This document shows, piece by piece, positions 35,190 to 45,029 of a stretch of DNA of 64,000 nt (position 1 is its first letter; the number at the start of each line of letters is the position of its first letter). Below the pieces are notes generated by a model. That model saw nothing but the letters and a program-made list of their open reading frames with translations. It did no database searches and was not told the origin of the DNA. Where the stretch lies: the NCBI GenBank assembly GCA_021845645.1, contig JAJZVM010000015.1:19349-83348 (forward strand), written 5' to 3'. Made by a program: the position numbers and the translations under genes. The DNA is from Bacillota bacterium. GTDB lineage: Bacteria > Bacillota_E > JAJZYS01 > JAJYTV01.

Positions 35190-36923
35190 ATGAGAAACGG
35201 TGCCCAGACCCTACTCGACTGCCTGCGCGAAGAAGGCGTCGACGTGATCTTCGGCTACCCTGGCGGAGCCGTGCTGCCGATCTACGACGCGCTCTACGAC
35301 GCGCCGATCCGCCATGTCCTCGTGCGTCACGAGCAGGGCGCGGTGCATGCGGCGGACGGCTACGCGCGGGCCAGCGGCAAGGTGGGCGTATGCCTCGCGA
35401 CCTCCGGGCCCGGCGCGACCAACCTCGTGACAGGCCTCGCGACCGCCCACATGGACTCGACGCCGCTCGTGGCCATCACGGGCCAGGTGGCGCGGCCGCT
35501 GATCGGCAGCGACGCCTTCCAGGAGGTGGACACCCTTGGCGTCACGCGCGCCATCACGAAGCACAACTACCTCGTCGAGCGGGCGGCGGACATCCCGCGC
35601 ATCGTGCACGAGGCCTTCCACATCGCGCGAAGCGGCCGGCCCGGACCTGTGCTGATCGACATCCCGAAGAACGTCGCGCTCGAGCGCGGCGACTTCCCCC
35701 ACGCCGGGGGACCGCCGGGCCGCCGCGGCTACCGCGTCGTCGGTCCCCCGGCCGAGGCGGAGGTGCGCTCAGCCGCTGAAGCCATCGCCCGGGCGGAGCG
35801 CCCCCTGGTGCTGGTCGGGGGCGGCGTCGTCCTCGCCGGCGCCGAAGGGCGCGTGCGGGAGCTCATCGCGCGGATCGACGCCCCGGCCGCCTCGACGCTG
35901 ATGGGGCTCGGCGCGGTGGACGGCCGCTCCGAGCGCCACCTGGGGCTGCTCGGCATGCACGGCACCTTCGCGGCCAACCGCGCCACCGCCCAGGCGGACC
36001 TGATCATCGGGCTCGGCCTGCGCTTCGACGACCGCGTGACCGGCTCGGCGAAGCACTTCGCGCCGCGCGCCGCCATCCTGCACTGCGACATCGACCGGGC
36101 GGAGATGGGCAAGACGGTGCGGCTGGACCTGCCGGTGCTGGGAGACCTGCGCTACACCCTGCCGATGCTGCTCGCGGCCCTGCCGCAGGAGGTGCCCTCC
36201 GAGGTCCGGACGGCGCGGAGGGACTGGTGGCGGGAGGTGCGGGCGTGGGAGCGCCAGCAGGGCTGGACCTGGGCGACGCCGATGGAGATGGGCGGTTCGG
36301 GCGGAGAGCCTCTCAGGCCGCAGGCCGTGCTGCAGGCCGTGCACCGCGTGACGCGCGGCGAGGCGGTCGTCGTGACGGACGTCGGCCAGCACCAGATGTG
36401 GACGGCGCTCCTCTACCCCTTCCTGCGCGCCCGCCAGCTGATCACCTCCGGCGGTCTCGGCACGATGGGCTTCGGCCTGCCCGCCGCCCTCGGCGCCCAG
36501 CTCGCGCGCCCGGATGCGAGCGTCTGGCTCGTGTCGGGCGACGGCAGCATCCAGATGAACCTGCAGGAGATGGCGACCGCCACGAACTACCGCCTGCCCG
36601 TACGGGTCGTCGTGATCAACAACCACCAACTCGGCATGGTGCGCCAGTGGCAGGAGCTCTTCCACCAGGAGCGCTACAGCGCCGTCGCGATGTCGGACCT
36701 GCCGGACTACCGCCTGCTGGCGGAGGCGTACGGCTGGCGCGGCCTGCGCGTCGAGAGCAGGGAGGAGCTCGGCGAGGCGCTCAAAGTCGCTGCGGCCGAA
36801 CCGGGCCCGGTCATCCTCGACGTCGTGGTGGCGCCGCAGGAGAACGTGTTCCCGATGGTGCCGGCCGGCGCGAGCCTGCAGGATGTCCTTCTCGAGAAGC
36901 CCGTACCCGTCCAAGGGAGCTGA
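35190..36923 (+). CDS. ilvB: Acetolactate synthase large (catalytic) subunit
   Basis: A 577-residue TPP enzyme. The N-terminal domain has [17 protein letters not shown] and the catalytic glutamate in [15 protein letters not shown]. The middle FAD domain and the C-terminal TPP motif [20 protein letters not shown] follow. It condenses pyruvate with pyruvate or 2-ketobutyrate. ATG 35190 has GGAAGGGAGG upstream. Placement between leuB and ilvD, away from ilvN, is noteworthy. Biosynthetic rather than fermentative type is indicated by the FAD domain and the separate regulatory subunit. Confidence 0.95.
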   Translation: MRNGAQTLLDCLREEGVDVIFGYPGGAVLPIYDALYDAPIRHVLVRHEQGAVHAADGYARASGKVGVCLATSGPGATNLVTGLATAHMDSTPLVAITGQVARPLIGSDAFQEVDTLGVTRAITKHNYLVERAADIPRIVHEAFHIARSGRPGPVLIDIPKNVALERGDFPHAGGPPGRRGYRVVGPPAEAEVRSAAEAIARAERPLVLVGGGVVLAGAEGRVRELIARIDAPAASTLMGLGAVDGRSERHLGLLGMHGTFAANRATAQADLIIGLGLRFDDRVTGSAKHFAPRAAILHCDIDRAEMGKTVRLDLPVLGDLRYTLPMLLAALPQEVPSEVRTARRDWWREVRAWERQQGWTWATPMEMGGSGGEPLRPQAVLQAVHRVTRGEAVVVTDVGQHQMWTALLYPFLRARQLITSGGLGTMGFGLPAALGAQLARPDASVWLVSGDGSIQMNLQEMATATNYRLPVRVVVINNHQLGMVRQWQELFHQERYSAVAMSDLPDYRLLAEAYGWRGLRVESREELGEALKVAAAEPGPVILDVVVAPQENVFPMVPAGASLQDVLLEKPVPVQGS

Positions 36924-36927
36924 GGCC

Positions 36928-38592
36928 ATGCGTTCGGACACGATCAAGCTGGGGCCGGACCGTGCGCCGCACCGCGCCCTGCTGCGCGCCGCGGGCGTGC
37001 GGCCTGCCGACTTCGGCAAGCCGTTCATCGCCATCGCCAATTCCTACGTCGACATCGTGCCAGGACACGTCCACCTGCAGGAGTTCGGACGCATCGTCAA
37101 GGAGGCGGTGCGCACGGCGGGAGGCGTGCCGTTCGAGTTCAACACCATCGGCGTCGACGACGGCATCGCGATGGGCCATCTCGGCATGCGCTACTCGCTG
37201 CCGAGCCGCGAGCTGATCGCGGACTCTGTCGAGACGATGGTGCGCGCGCACTGGTTCGACGGCATGATCTGCATCCCCAACTGCGACAAGATCACGCCAG
37301 GCATGCTGATGGCCACGATGCGCCTCGACATCCCCACGATCTTCGTCTCGGGCGGGCCGATGGCGGCGGGCCGCACGGCGGAAGGCACGCCGATCGACCT
37401 CATCTCGGTCTTCGAGGGCGTCGGCGCCTACCGCGCGGGGCGCATCGCGGAGACGGAGCTCCTGGAACTCGAAGCCCTTGCCTGCCCGACCTGCGGCTCG
37501 TGCTCCGGCATGTTCACGGCGAACTCCATGAACTGCCTCACCGAGGCCTTGGGGCTCGCCCTGCCGGGCAACGGCACGCTTCTGGCCCAGACCCCAGGGC
37601 GCGAGGCGCTCGCGCGCCAGGCGGCCGAGCGCATCGTGGCGCTTGTCGCGGCCGACCTGCGCCCGTCGCGCATCGTCACCGAGGACGCGCTCGACAACGC
37701 CTTCGCGCTCGATATGGCGATGGGCGGATCGACGAACACGGTGCTGCACGGCATGGCGATCGCGAGGGAGGCCGGCCTCGACTACCCGCTCTCCCGCATC
37801 GACGCGCTCTCGCGCCGCGTGCCCAACATCTGCCGCGTCAGCCCGGCATCGCACTACCATCTCGAGGACGTCGACAGGGCGGGCGGCGTTCCCGCCATCA
37901 TGAAGGCGCTCGGCAGGGTGCCGGGCCTCATGCACCTCGACGCCGTGACCGTGACGGGCGCAAGCCTCGGCGAGACGCTCGCCCTGGCGAGCGACCCGGA
38001 CGGCGAGGTGATCCGGCCGGCCGACGACCCCTACGACCCGGAAGGGGGCCTGGCCATCCTCTACGGGAACCTGGCGCCACGGGGCGCCGTGCTCAAGGTG
38101 GCGGCGGTGGATCCCGAGGTGCGGCGCCATCGTGGGCCGGCCGTCATCTTCGAGTCCCAGGACGAGGCGGGCCGCGGCATCGAGCAGGGACAGGTCAAGG
38201 CGGGCGACGTGGTGGTAATCCGCTACGAGGGGCCGCGCGGCGGTCCCGGAATGCCGGAGATGCTGGCGCCCACCTCGGCGCTGCAGGGCATGGGGCGCGG
38301 CCGGGAGGTCGCGCTGATCACCGACGGCCGCTTCTCCGGCGGCACCCGCGGCATCTGCCTCGGCCACATCTCGCCGGAGGCCGCCGACGGTGGTCCCCTG
38401 GCCCTCGTGCAGAGCGGCGACGTGATCGAGATCGACATCCCGGCACGCCGCCTGACGCTGGAGGTGGACGAGGACGAGCTCGGGCGCCGGCGTGCCGCCT
38501 GGCGGGAGCCGCCGAGCCGCGCCGAAGGGGGCTTCCTGAGGCGCTATGCGCGCCACGTCACCTCGGCGGACGAGGGCGCCTGGCTGCGCTGA
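36928..38592 (+). CDS. ilvD: Dihydroxy-acid dehydratase
   Basis: A 554-residue iron-sulfur dehydratase. Cluster cysteines are in [14 protein letters not shown] and [19 protein letters not shown], substrate motifs are [20 protein letters not shown] and [20 protein letters not shown]. It performs the last common step to 2-ketoacids of valine, isoleucine and leucine. ATG 36928 is four bases after the ilvB stop. It is the last gene of the operon; no aminotransferase follows. Confidence 0.95.
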   Translation: MRSDTIKLGPDRAPHRALLRAAGVRPADFGKPFIAIANSYVDIVPGHVHLQEFGRIVKEAVRTAGGVPFEFNTIGVDDGIAMGHLGMRYSLPSRELIADSVETMVRAHWFDGMICIPNCDKITPGMLMATMRLDIPTIFVSGGPMAAGRTAEGTPIDLISVFEGVGAYRAGRIAETELLELEALACPTCGSCSGMFTANSMNCLTEALGLALPGNGTLLAQTPGREALARQAAERIVALVAADLRPSRIVTEDALDNAFALDMAMGGSTNTVLHGMAIAREAGLDYPLSRIDALSRRVPNICRVSPASHYHLEDVDRAGGVPAIMKALGRVPGLMHLDAVTVTGASLGETLALASDPDGEVIRPADDPYDPEGGLAILYGNLAPRGAVLKVAAVDPEVRRHRGPAVIFESQDEAGRGIEQGQVKAGDVVVIRYEGPRGGPGMPEMLAPTSALQGMGRGREVALITDGRFSGGTRGICLGHISPEAADGGPLALVQSGDVIEIDIPARRLTLEVDEDELGRRRAAWREPPSRAEGGFLRRYARHVTSADEGAWLR

Positions 38593-38940
38593 ACCGCTTC
38601 CCACGGCGAAGGCCCGCTGTCGGCGTGTCCAGCAGCACACGATGTGCCAGGATGGCCCTGACCGCGGTCCCGCGCAGCTGCTCGTAGTCGTCTTCGGGCA
38701 GGGCGCTTCGACGACAGGTGCGTACGGCAGTCAGGAAAGCAGCTCCTCCCCTGAAGCTCCGTGCTGCCGTGCGGACGTCTGACCGAGGCAGTCCTCGGCA
38801 GTTCGCCGGGCCAACTTCGCGTTAACTGCGCGGACCTGCCCGAGTCCGGAGCGCTTAGGAAACAGAATGCAGCGAGATTAACCGTGAAATAGTGCAGTCG
38901 AGGGCCGGAACTTCAGACGGGCTAAGGGTCCAACGCCTTC
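38593..38940. other. Intergenic stretch containing repeat copy A
   Basis: About 350 bases between ilvD and the convergent tetR gene, without a credible gene. It holds the first copy (38813-38876) of a repeat also found at 40912 and 46298. No obvious terminator for the ilv-leu operon was identified. Confidence 0.5.
38813..38876 (+). repeat. Dispersed direct repeat, copy A
   Basis: Core ACTTCGCGTTAACTGCGCGG, then GCCCGAG, CGCTTAGGA and ATGCAGCGA at the same spacing as in copy B. About three quarters of positions match copy B by eye. Confidence 0.65.
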
Positions 38941-39597
38941 TCATTTCGTTCGGTGCTTGGACTCTGCCCTCGAACGTCCTACCGTGCGGCTGCGCACACC
39001 AAGACTCGTAAGGACAAAGTGTCGGAGTGCCGCGCCGTACTCGTCGCCTTCCCGGAACGCTTCACCCATCGTCATGCGCCCCATCGCCGCGCCGTCCTGC
39101 GCTACCAGGAGGAAACGGGCGATCGCCTGGCAGGGAAGGGCGGGATCGAACTCCCCGAGCTGGACGCCCGCTTCGAGGACTGCGGTGAGCGCGGAAAGGT
39201 AGGCGTTGAAACGCTGCCCGGCCCTCTCCCTGTGCGCCGGACTCTCGCTCTCGGCGAGCTCGTATTCCACCATCGCTCTCACCCAGCGAGCCGCCCGGTC
39301 GTCAGGAACGTCGTCGGTGCGGGTCCAGGAGAGGACATAAGGGGCAACGGGCTGCTCACCACTCGCGAGGGCGCGCAGTCGCTCCAGGGACGCATCGTCT
39401 CTCTGCGTCAGGACCGCCGCGAAGAGATCCCGCTTGCTACTGTAGTAGTCATAGAGACTTCCGCGGCTGACACCAGCCTCGTCTATCACGTCCTGCATGC
39501 GCGCGTCGCGATATCCGAGCCGCAGGAAGACCTCGAACGCGCTTTCGAGGAGCTGCGCCCTGCGCCGATCCTTATGCGTCTGCGGCACCTTCGGCAC
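38941..39597 (-). CDS. TetR/AcrR family transcriptional repressor
   Basis: A 218-residue regulator. The N-terminal helix-turn-helix is AQLLESAFEVFLRLGYRDAR through GVSRGSLYDYYSSKRDLF, and the C-terminal helical domain would bind the inducer. The start is GTG 39597, a good distance from AAGAGGTGG; ATG 39621 in frame is possible. It overlaps the end of the MFS gene by 26 bases and follows it on the same strand, so repressor and pump are one operon. It should act on the twin palindromes at 40833-40872. Confidence 0.87.
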   Translation of the reverse strand: MPKVPQTHKDRRRAQLLESAFEVFLRLGYRDARMQDVIDEAGVSRGSLYDYYSSKRDLFAAVLTQRDDASLERLRALASGEQPVAPYVLSWTRTDDVPDDRAARWVRAMVEYELAESESPAHRERAGQRFNAYLSALTAVLEAGVQLGEFDPALPCQAIARFLLVAQDGAAMGRMTMGEAFREGDEYGAALRHFVLTSLGVRSRTVGRSRAESKHRTK

Positions 39598-40813
39598 GTT
39601 CCACCACCTCTTCCGGTCCATAGCGTACCAGAAGCGTTGTAACGCCTGTCGCCGCCAGGAGCCCGCCGGAGAGCAGGAACGTCGTCCCGACCCCAAGCCT
39701 TCCCACGAGCAGACCGCCGAGGAGCGGGCCGCCGATCGCCGCGGCACTCCCAAGGCTTCGCACGCTGCCCATCACACGGCCTGTCCACTCCGCCGGCACC
39801 CGCCGCTGCAGAGCGGTCTGCAAGGTGATGAAGGATACCGCCGCCCCCCCTCCCAGAACCAGGGCCGCGAATGGAACAAGGGCGGTCGCGTGCTGCCAAA
39901 CCAGCAGGGCCTCCGCCGCGATGGAAACTCCCATGACGATAGCGCCGACGGAGATTTGAACGCGAGTGGTGGTCCGCTGCCTGCGCATCGAGAGCGCTGC
40001 TGCACCTGCCATGCCGGCTCCGGAAAGGGACATCACGAGACCAAGGACCACGGCGGCATGGGCGGTTCCGCGCAGCAGGACGACGAACTGCGCATCGACG
40101 AGGTTTACGCCAAGAAGGAGAGCCACGTAGAGCAGCGCGAGCCGGCGTAGCGCTGCCATACGGCCGATCTCGCGCAACCCTGAGAGGGAGGAGGCGAGCA
40201 GCGGTCCCCTCTCGGCAGGTACCCCTCCTCCCCGTGGCCGTACGCCATCCGAGGGCAGGAAGAGGACGAATGTCGCTGCCGCCGCGAACGAGGCTGCGTC
40301 GATGTAGAACGGTGCCCGGGCACCCAAGAGCGCCACAAGCGCTCCGCTTAGCGTCGGACCGAGGAGCTTGGTTCCCCTATTAATCACCGTGCGGACCGCC
40401 ATCGCCTGGTGCATCTGTGCGTCCGGCACCGCCTCCTTGACGAGGCTAAGCTCCGCTGGCGAGAAGAACGCCTCGGCGGCTCCCAGGAGCAAGAGAAGGG
40501 CATCGATCTCCAGGATCGAGCTTGCCGCTACGATCGCGAGAAGCAGAAGGGCGCTCAGCACGTCTGAGAGGATCATCAGCACCTTGCGGTTCGCCCGATC
40601 GGCCACCGCGCCGGCGACGGGGCCGAGAACCATGGACGGCACAAGGTTGCAGACGAGGGCTACGCTGATACTGATCGGGGATCCGTGCCAGCGGATGCCG
40701 ATCAGGACGAAGAGCGCTAGGGTGAACAGCCAGTCCCCTGTGTTGGAGGCGAGCTGCGCCGCCAGCAGCAAGAGAAGCCGTGCATTGCGCCACATCGACG
40801 AGGATTTGACCAA
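39572..40813 (-). CDS. Major facilitator superfamily efflux transporter (MFS_3/DHA3-like)
   Basis: A 413-residue membrane protein with about twelve helices. The motif-A-like loop GPVAGAVADRANRKVLMI lies between helices 2 and 3, and ALQRRVPAEWTGRVMG in the second half, as in the MefA/enterobactin-exporter group of drug efflux pumps. The start is TTG 40813 after GGAGGGG. The linked TetR repressor and its operators suggest substrate-induced efflux. The substrate is unknown. Confidence 0.87.
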   Translation of the reverse strand: MVKSSSMWRNARLLLLLAAQLASNTGDWLFTLALFVLIGIRWHGSPISISVALVCNLVPSMVLGPVAGAVADRANRKVLMILSDVLSALLLLAIVAASSILEIDALLLLLGAAEAFFSPAELSLVKEAVPDAQMHQAMAVRTVINRGTKLLGPTLSGALVALLGARAPFYIDAASFAAAATFVLFLPSDGVRPRGGGVPAERGPLLASSLSGLREIGRMAALRRLALLYVALLLGVNLVDAQFVVLLRGTAHAAVVLGLVMSLSGAGMAGAAALSMRRQRTTTRVQISVGAIVMGVSIAAEALLVWQHATALVPFAALVLGGGAAVSFITLQTALQRRVPAEWTGRVMGSVRSLGSAAAIGGPLLGGLLVGRLGVGTTFLLSGGLLAATGVTTLLVRYGPEEVVERAEGAADA

Positions 40814-40832
40814 CAGGACCCCTCCAAAACGG

Positions 40833-40881
40833 CGACATGGATGTCGCTTTCACTATAGCGACACCCATGTCGGTTTGTCGA
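40833..40881 (-). promoter_or_regulatory. Promoter with twin TetR-type operators for the MFS-tetR operon
   Basis: On the minus strand TCGACA (complement of 40876-40881) and TATAGT (complement of 40852-40857) are spaced 18 bases and make a good promoter. Two 14-bp palindromes, CGACACCCATGTCG at 40859-40872 in the spacer and CGACATGGATGTCG at 40833-40846 just downstream, share the arms CGACA/TGTCG. Their centres are 26 bp apart. This is typical of autoregulated TetR repressors. Confidence 0.8.
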
Positions 40882-40911
40882 GGCCCAGCGGCTCGGCGCC
40901 TGTCTCCGCCG

Positions 40912-40975
40912 TACTTCGTGTTAACTGCGCGTACTTCCCCGAGCCGGGATCACTTAGGATCATAATGCACCGATA
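40912..40975 (+). repeat. Dispersed direct repeat, copy B
   Basis: Core ACTTCGTGTTAACTGCGCGT, then ACTTCCCCGAG, CACTTAGGA and ATGCACCGA. It has the same orientation as copies A and C. Copies A and B bracket the tetR-MFS operon. Confidence 0.65.
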
Positions 40976-41210
40976 CCAACCGTACTTCGGATTCACGACG
41001 ACTCCGAGCCCTAGCCTGGAACGGCCTCTCGGAGCGGAATCCGAGCTCCCCATATGACAGACGTATGACACGTGTGGTGAGGCCGGATGGCAGAACCTGC
41101 CCCGGGGGAGATCTCGCCACCTGAAGCGCGCGATGCAGGCCTTCCTCGGGGCGTTTCCCGCAGATGCCTGCTGCGGCTTCGGGATAGCTTCCACGAAACT
41201 GATCTAGGGC

Positions 41211-41268
41211 TTGCCAAGTGGTGCAAGTACCGGTAACATGTCTGTGTGTACCGGTTGAACTGGTACAC
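41211..41268 (+). promoter_or_regulatory. Promoter and GntR/YtrA-type operator
   Basis: TTGCCA (41211-41216), 17 bases, TAACAT (41234-41239) form a promoter. Directly after it GTGTACCGGTT-G-AACTGGTACAC (41246-41268) is a 23-bp palindrome with one mismatch, overlapping the expected transcription start. The GTGTA...TACAC arms fit YtrA-type operators, and the next gene encodes such a repressor. Confidence 0.8.
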
Positions 41269-41290
41269 GCGTACGGAGAGGAGCCAGCTC

Positions 41291-41692
41291 ATGTGGCTTT
41301 CGATCGACCCGCGCTCACCGAAACCCGTCTACCAACAGGTCATCGACGGGGTCCGGGAAGCCGTTGCCAAGGGGCTGCTGGAGCAGGGCGACCGAATGCC
41401 TTCCGTGCGGGAACTGGCCGCCAAGATGACCATCAACCACAATACGGTCGCCCGCGCGTACCAGGAACTCGAACGCGAGCATGTGATCGAGGTCGTGCAG
41501 GGGCGTGGCACGTTCATCGCTGCTGCCTTCCCGCATCCCGATCGCGACGAGCGGGTTCGCGCGATCGCTGCTCGTATGCGCGAGCTGCTCGTCGAGGCGC
41601 ACCATCTCCAGATGACCGACGACGACCTCATTGAGTTGTTTCGCGTCACCCTGAACGAGTGGCATCAGGAGAGGAGGCGAGCACACTCTTGA
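41291..41692 (+). CDS. GntR family regulator, YtrA subfamily
   Basis: A 133-residue protein: a winged-helix domain (KPVYQQVIDGVREAVAKGLL, RMPSVRELAAKMTINHNTVA) with a short two-helix tail instead of an effector domain, the YtrA pattern. YtrA repressors control adjacent ABC transporter operons and respond to cell-wall antibiotics in Bacillus. ATG 41291 follows GAGAGGAG. The stop overlaps the ATPase start (TTGA). It is probably autoregulated at the palindrome upstream. Confidence 0.88.
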   Translation: MWLSIDPRSPKPVYQQVIDGVREAVAKGLLEQGDRMPSVRELAAKMTINHNTVARAYQELEREHVIEVVQGRGTFIAAAFPHPDRDERVRAIAARMRELLVEAHHLQMTDDDLIELFRVTLNEWHQERRRAHS

Positions 41693-42609
41693 CCGCGGCA
41701 TTGCGGATGGCGGGAGTCGAGAAGCGATTTCGGGGATACCCGGTGCTGCGCGGGATCGAGTGGTCGGTTCCGGCCGGTAGGGTTTGCGGGCTGATAGGAC
41801 CGAACGGAGCGGGCAAGACCACCCTCCTGCGTCTCGCGCTTGGTCTGCTGCTGGCGGACAAGGGCAGTATCGAGGTCCTCGGCGAGCCGATGGGCGTTGA
41901 AAACGCGGGGCTGCGCCAGCGCGTCCACTACATGGCGAGCGAGCGGGCTGCAGCGCCTGCCTTCCGGGTCGATGAGTGGATCCGCTATGCCAGCCTCGCT
42001 TACCCACGCTGGGACGCGTCGCGAGCGGTGCGGATGCTGGAGGCTCTCGACCTCGCGCCCAGGCGTCTGATACGTGAGCTTTCGGGGGGCCAGCGGACCA
42101 GCCTGCAGGTCGTTGTCGCGGCGGCAGCTCGGCCCGATCTGCTGCTGCTCGACGAGCCAACGAACGGTCTCGACGTCTTGGTCAAGACCCAAGTTCTTCG
42201 GTTGGTCATCGATTTGGCCGCGGCAGAGGGCACCACCGTCATCGTCGCCACCCACCACATCGAGGACGTGGAGCGGTTGGCCGACCATCTGGCCGTGCTC
42301 CATGACGGTCGCCTCATCGCCCAGGGGGAACTCGACGCCATCAAAGCCAGCATGCATCGCCTGCAGGTGGTGATTCCCGGCGATTGGCCTGCGGAGATTG
42401 ATCAGGATCCGAGTGTGGTGAGGGTCGAGCGGCAGGGCAAGGCGGCCTTGATCACGGTCGAAGGGCCGATCGAGCCTATCGCAACGCGTTGCCGCGCGCA
42501 CGGGGCGGTCTTGGTGGAGCCGCTCGACCTGGACCTGACGGAGATCTTCCGAATCATGCTGGGAAAGGAGGGTTACACCCGTGCCCAGCTCCAATGGAAT
42601 GCCCGATAG
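41689..42609 (+). CDS. ABC transporter ATP-binding protein
   Basis: A 306-residue ATPase. Walker A GPNGAGKTTLLRLALG, signature LSGGQRTSLQVV, Walker B LLLLDEPTNGLD and the switch His in VATHHIEDVERL are present. A C-terminal extension of about 90 residues follows. TTG 41689 overlaps the regulator stop; ATG 41707 is an alternative start. It overlaps the permease gene at its end. It is the YtrB-like motor of an export-type transporter. Confidence 0.9.
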   Translation: MTAALRMAGVEKRFRGYPVLRGIEWSVPAGRVCGLIGPNGAGKTTLLRLALGLLLADKGSIEVLGEPMGVENAGLRQRVHYMASERAAAPAFRVDEWIRYASLAYPRWDASRAVRMLEALDLAPRRLIRELSGGQRTSLQVVVAAAARPDLLLLDEPTNGLDVLVKTQVLRLVIDLAAAEGTTVIVATHHIEDVERLADHLAVLHDGRLIAQGELDAIKASMHRLQVVIPGDWPAEIDQDPSVVRVERQGKAALITVEGPIEPIATRCRAHGAVLVEPLDLDLTEIFRIMLGKEGYTRAQLQWNAR

Positions 42610-43696
42610 TCGCGACCGCGGCGCCCTGCTTGTTTCGCGCGCGGCACGTTACCGCGAGCTGCGGGTCGACCGCGCCATTTACGTCCTGGGCAGCTTGGCG
42701 CTCCTGGCGCCCTGGGCGCTCTGGCTCCAGGGACTCTGGAGCATGCCGCAGGCGGCGCTGGCCGTCGACCACACCACCCTGAACGCCTTCATGCGCCTAA
42801 ACCTCCAGGGGTTCGCTCAAGGCTCGGCGGGCTCCACTGCCACGTTCGACCTCCTCGTCGCGACCGCGATGGGGATTGCCCTCTTCGCCCATGACCGCTT
42901 CGCCGGGGGCCTGTTCTACAGCCTAGAGGGTCCCCTGAGTCGGCGCGAGGTGTTGGTGGCCAAAGTGGTCTTCGGCAGCGCAAGCATCCTCCTCGTGGCG
43001 ACCGTGAGCACACTCGGCACCGTTCTGACGGCGGTTCTCAGCGGAAACGCTCCGCTGGCAGGGGCTGTCCTTCTGCGCTGCCTGTTTGACGCCACGGGCC
43101 AACTCAGCCTGTTTGCCACCGCGCTCGCTATGGGCACTGCCATGAGCACGGTGTTCAGCGTCGTCGCCACAGCCACCTGGATCCTCCTTCCTTCGCTCCT
43201 GCAAAGCCTTTTGAGCAACCTCTTCTTGGTGCCCGGCAAACAAGTCGTGACGCTGGTGCCAGGCGGCCAGCGCGTCCCAGTGACCACTGTACGGTTCGCA
43301 GCGCCCTGGATCGCGCATTTGGCGCAGGCGCTACCCAACCTGTCGCCCTTCCAGCCGATGGGGTCTTATGGGTGGTCGCTCGTCGCGGCCCTGGCGCTTA
43401 TCGCCTGGTTCGTCGCGTGGACGGTACTAGTGCTGTGGCTCGCGTATGGCTGGTGGGAGCGGGCGCCGTTCGAGCGCCTGCGCGACGCCGTATTCTTCCC
43501 GTTCCTTTGGAACCTCTACTACGCCTTCCTCTCTCTGCTGAGCACCCTTGTCCTCGGCGCGTTGCTTACCCACGGCACAGTGTTCGGGATCGCCTGGGCT
43601 GCTATCTACTTGGCGCTGTTCGTCGCAGGCTGGTTCTTCTGGAGGTTCGTCGTGATCTGGCGTGGAGGCCGCGCCGATCAGCCTGTGCGAGCCTAG
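42581..43696 (+). CDS. ABC transporter permease
   Basis: A 371-residue membrane protein with about seven to eight hydrophobic helices and a large loop carrying LVPGGQRVPVTTVRFAAPW. GTG 42581, after AAAGGAGGG, lies within the ATPase gene, giving a 29-base overlap. The YtrA regulator, ATPase and permease order makes this a Ytr-like export system. The substrate is unknown; response to envelope stress is inferred from the YtrA family. Confidence 0.85.
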   Translation: MPSSNGMPDSRDRGALLVSRAARYRELRVDRAIYVLGSLALLAPWALWLQGLWSMPQAALAVDHTTLNAFMRLNLQGFAQGSAGSTATFDLLVATAMGIALFAHDRFAGGLFYSLEGPLSRREVLVAKVVFGSASILLVATVSTLGTVLTAVLSGNAPLAGAVLLRCLFDATGQLSLFATALAMGTAMSTVFSVVATATWILLPSLLQSLLSNLFLVPGKQVVTLVPGGQRVPVTTVRFAAPWIAHLAQALPNLSPFQPMGSYGWSLVAALALIAWFVAWTVLVLWLAYGWWERAPFERLRDAVFFPFLWNLYYAFLSLLSTLVLGALLTHGTVFGIAWAAIYLALFVAGWFFWRFVVIWRGGRADQPVRA

Positions 43697-43760
43697 CGGA
43701 AGCGCGGAGGTGTTCTTTGGTGGCCCGGATTGCAGTGGGCAAGGTGACTGGTGATGTGAC

Positions 43761-44783
43761 GTGACCGGGGCTCGGCTGGAGTTAACGCGGGCGCAGATCC
43801 TGGCGTTCAGGCGACACGTCGGCGCGCTCGACGAGCGGCTTCCACGGGGACGACCCTCGCTGCGGCGTGCGGCCTGGGCAGGGCTGCAGGACAGCATGCC
43901 ACGAGCCGCCCTCCTGTCGATCCATGCGCGCGTCGAGGGGACCGAACCGTCCACATGGGAGGACCCGTCGCTTGTACAGATATGGGGACCGCGGTTCAGT
44001 GTCTTCGTCGTCGCCGAGCGCGACTTGGCCGTCTTCTCGCTGGGGACGCTGCCGGATGATGCCAAGGGTCGGGAGAGGGCGGGGGACCTCGCCTGCCGGC
44101 TCAAGGCCATCCTGGCTGGCGGGCGGATGACCTACGGCGAGGCCGGGCGCGCGCTTGGCGTGCACCCCAACAGTCTCAGGTACGCGGCCGCGACCGGCAC
44201 GGTCCTGATCAGGTGGGAGGGCGCGCGGCAACCGACAGTGTGGACCGTACCAGCGCACGAGATTGACGCACGCGAGGCCCGCCTCGAACTCGCGCGTCGG
44301 TACCTGCACATCTACGGGCCGGCCACGCCTGAGGCGTTCGGTCAGTGGGCGGGAATCGGCTTGCGTCGCGGCGTCGCGGCATTCGATGCGCTACGGACGT
44401 CGCTCACGCCGGTGCGGACATCTGTTGGCGACGCGTGGATCCTCAGCCGAGATGAGGCGGCCTGCCGAGCTGCCGCGGGGCCTGCAGCGCCCGCGCGGGT
44501 GCTCCCGAGCGGCGACGCTTATCTGCTCCTGCAAGGGGCCAATCGCGAGCTCATGGTCCCGAACGCCGACCACCGGCGCGCGCTTTGGACACCGCGGGTC
44601 TGGCCCGGCGGCCTCCTCGTCGGCGGAGAGATTGTCGGGACGTGGCGGCGCTCGGACGCGGCAATGACAGTGCAGCCGTGGCGGAGGCTCTCGCGAGCTG
44701 AACGCGATGCGGTCGCGGCCGAAGTGCAGTCACTACCACTGCCCGGTATCGGGGGACAGATCGCCGTCCGCTGGGAAGACTGA
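43761..44783 (+). CDS. HTH_42 winged-helix DNA-binding domain protein (AlkZ-like branch)
   Basis: A 340-residue protein of the same superfamily as the gene at 8715-9860 but from the branch with the AWAGLQDSMPRAALLSIHAR opening. In AlkZ-type enzymes this place reads Gln-x-Gln; here it is Gln-Asp-Ser, so the second catalytic residue is changed. Other landmarks are YGPATPEAFGQWAGI and the C-terminal WPGGLLVGGEIVGTWRR. GTG 43761 has a weak ribosome site. It may be a DNA-binding protein without glycosylase activity. Confidence 0.75.
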   Translation: MTGARLELTRAQILAFRRHVGALDERLPRGRPSLRRAAWAGLQDSMPRAALLSIHARVEGTEPSTWEDPSLVQIWGPRFSVFVVAERDLAVFSLGTLPDDAKGRERAGDLACRLKAILAGGRMTYGEAGRALGVHPNSLRYAAATGTVLIRWEGARQPTVWTVPAHEIDAREARLELARRYLHIYGPATPEAFGQWAGIGLRRGVAAFDALRTSLTPVRTSVGDAWILSRDEAACRAAAGPAAPARVLPSGDAYLLLQGANRELMVPNADHRRALWTPRVWPGGLLVGGEIVGTWRRSDAAMTVQPWRRLSRAERDAVAAEVQSLPLPGIGGQIAVRWED

Positions 44784-44853
44784 GGCGGCGCTGCAATGCC
44801 GCAGGTATGGACCGCAAGTCCCTGTGAGACTGACAACGCAGATCGGCACCACT

Positions 44854-45020
44854 TCACCTGGCCCGCTCGATGCCGGCTTGTTCAAGCCCGCCCGTGATCA
44901 TGTTCACGGTGGCTTCGGCGTCCAGGTCCGACGTATGCAACCGGAGCCCGACACGAGGCGTGTACGTACGAACCTCTGCGTCGATGTATCTCGACAAGTG
45001 AAGAACCCGCTTAAGTCGCC
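44854..45020 (-). pseudogene. C-terminal fragment of an unknown (possibly P-loop kinase) gene
   Basis: On the minus strand an open stretch reads RLKRVLHLSRYIDAEVRTYT then VGLRLHTSDLDAEATVNMIT and a stop at 44854. The ending His-Thr-Ser-x-Leu-x-x-Glu-x-Thr-Val resembles the C-termini of small P-loop kinases. Its 5' part is missing and it abuts the transposase remnant, so an insertion probably cut it. Identity is tentative. Confidence 0.4.
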
Positions 45021-45029
45021 CTGCATCCC

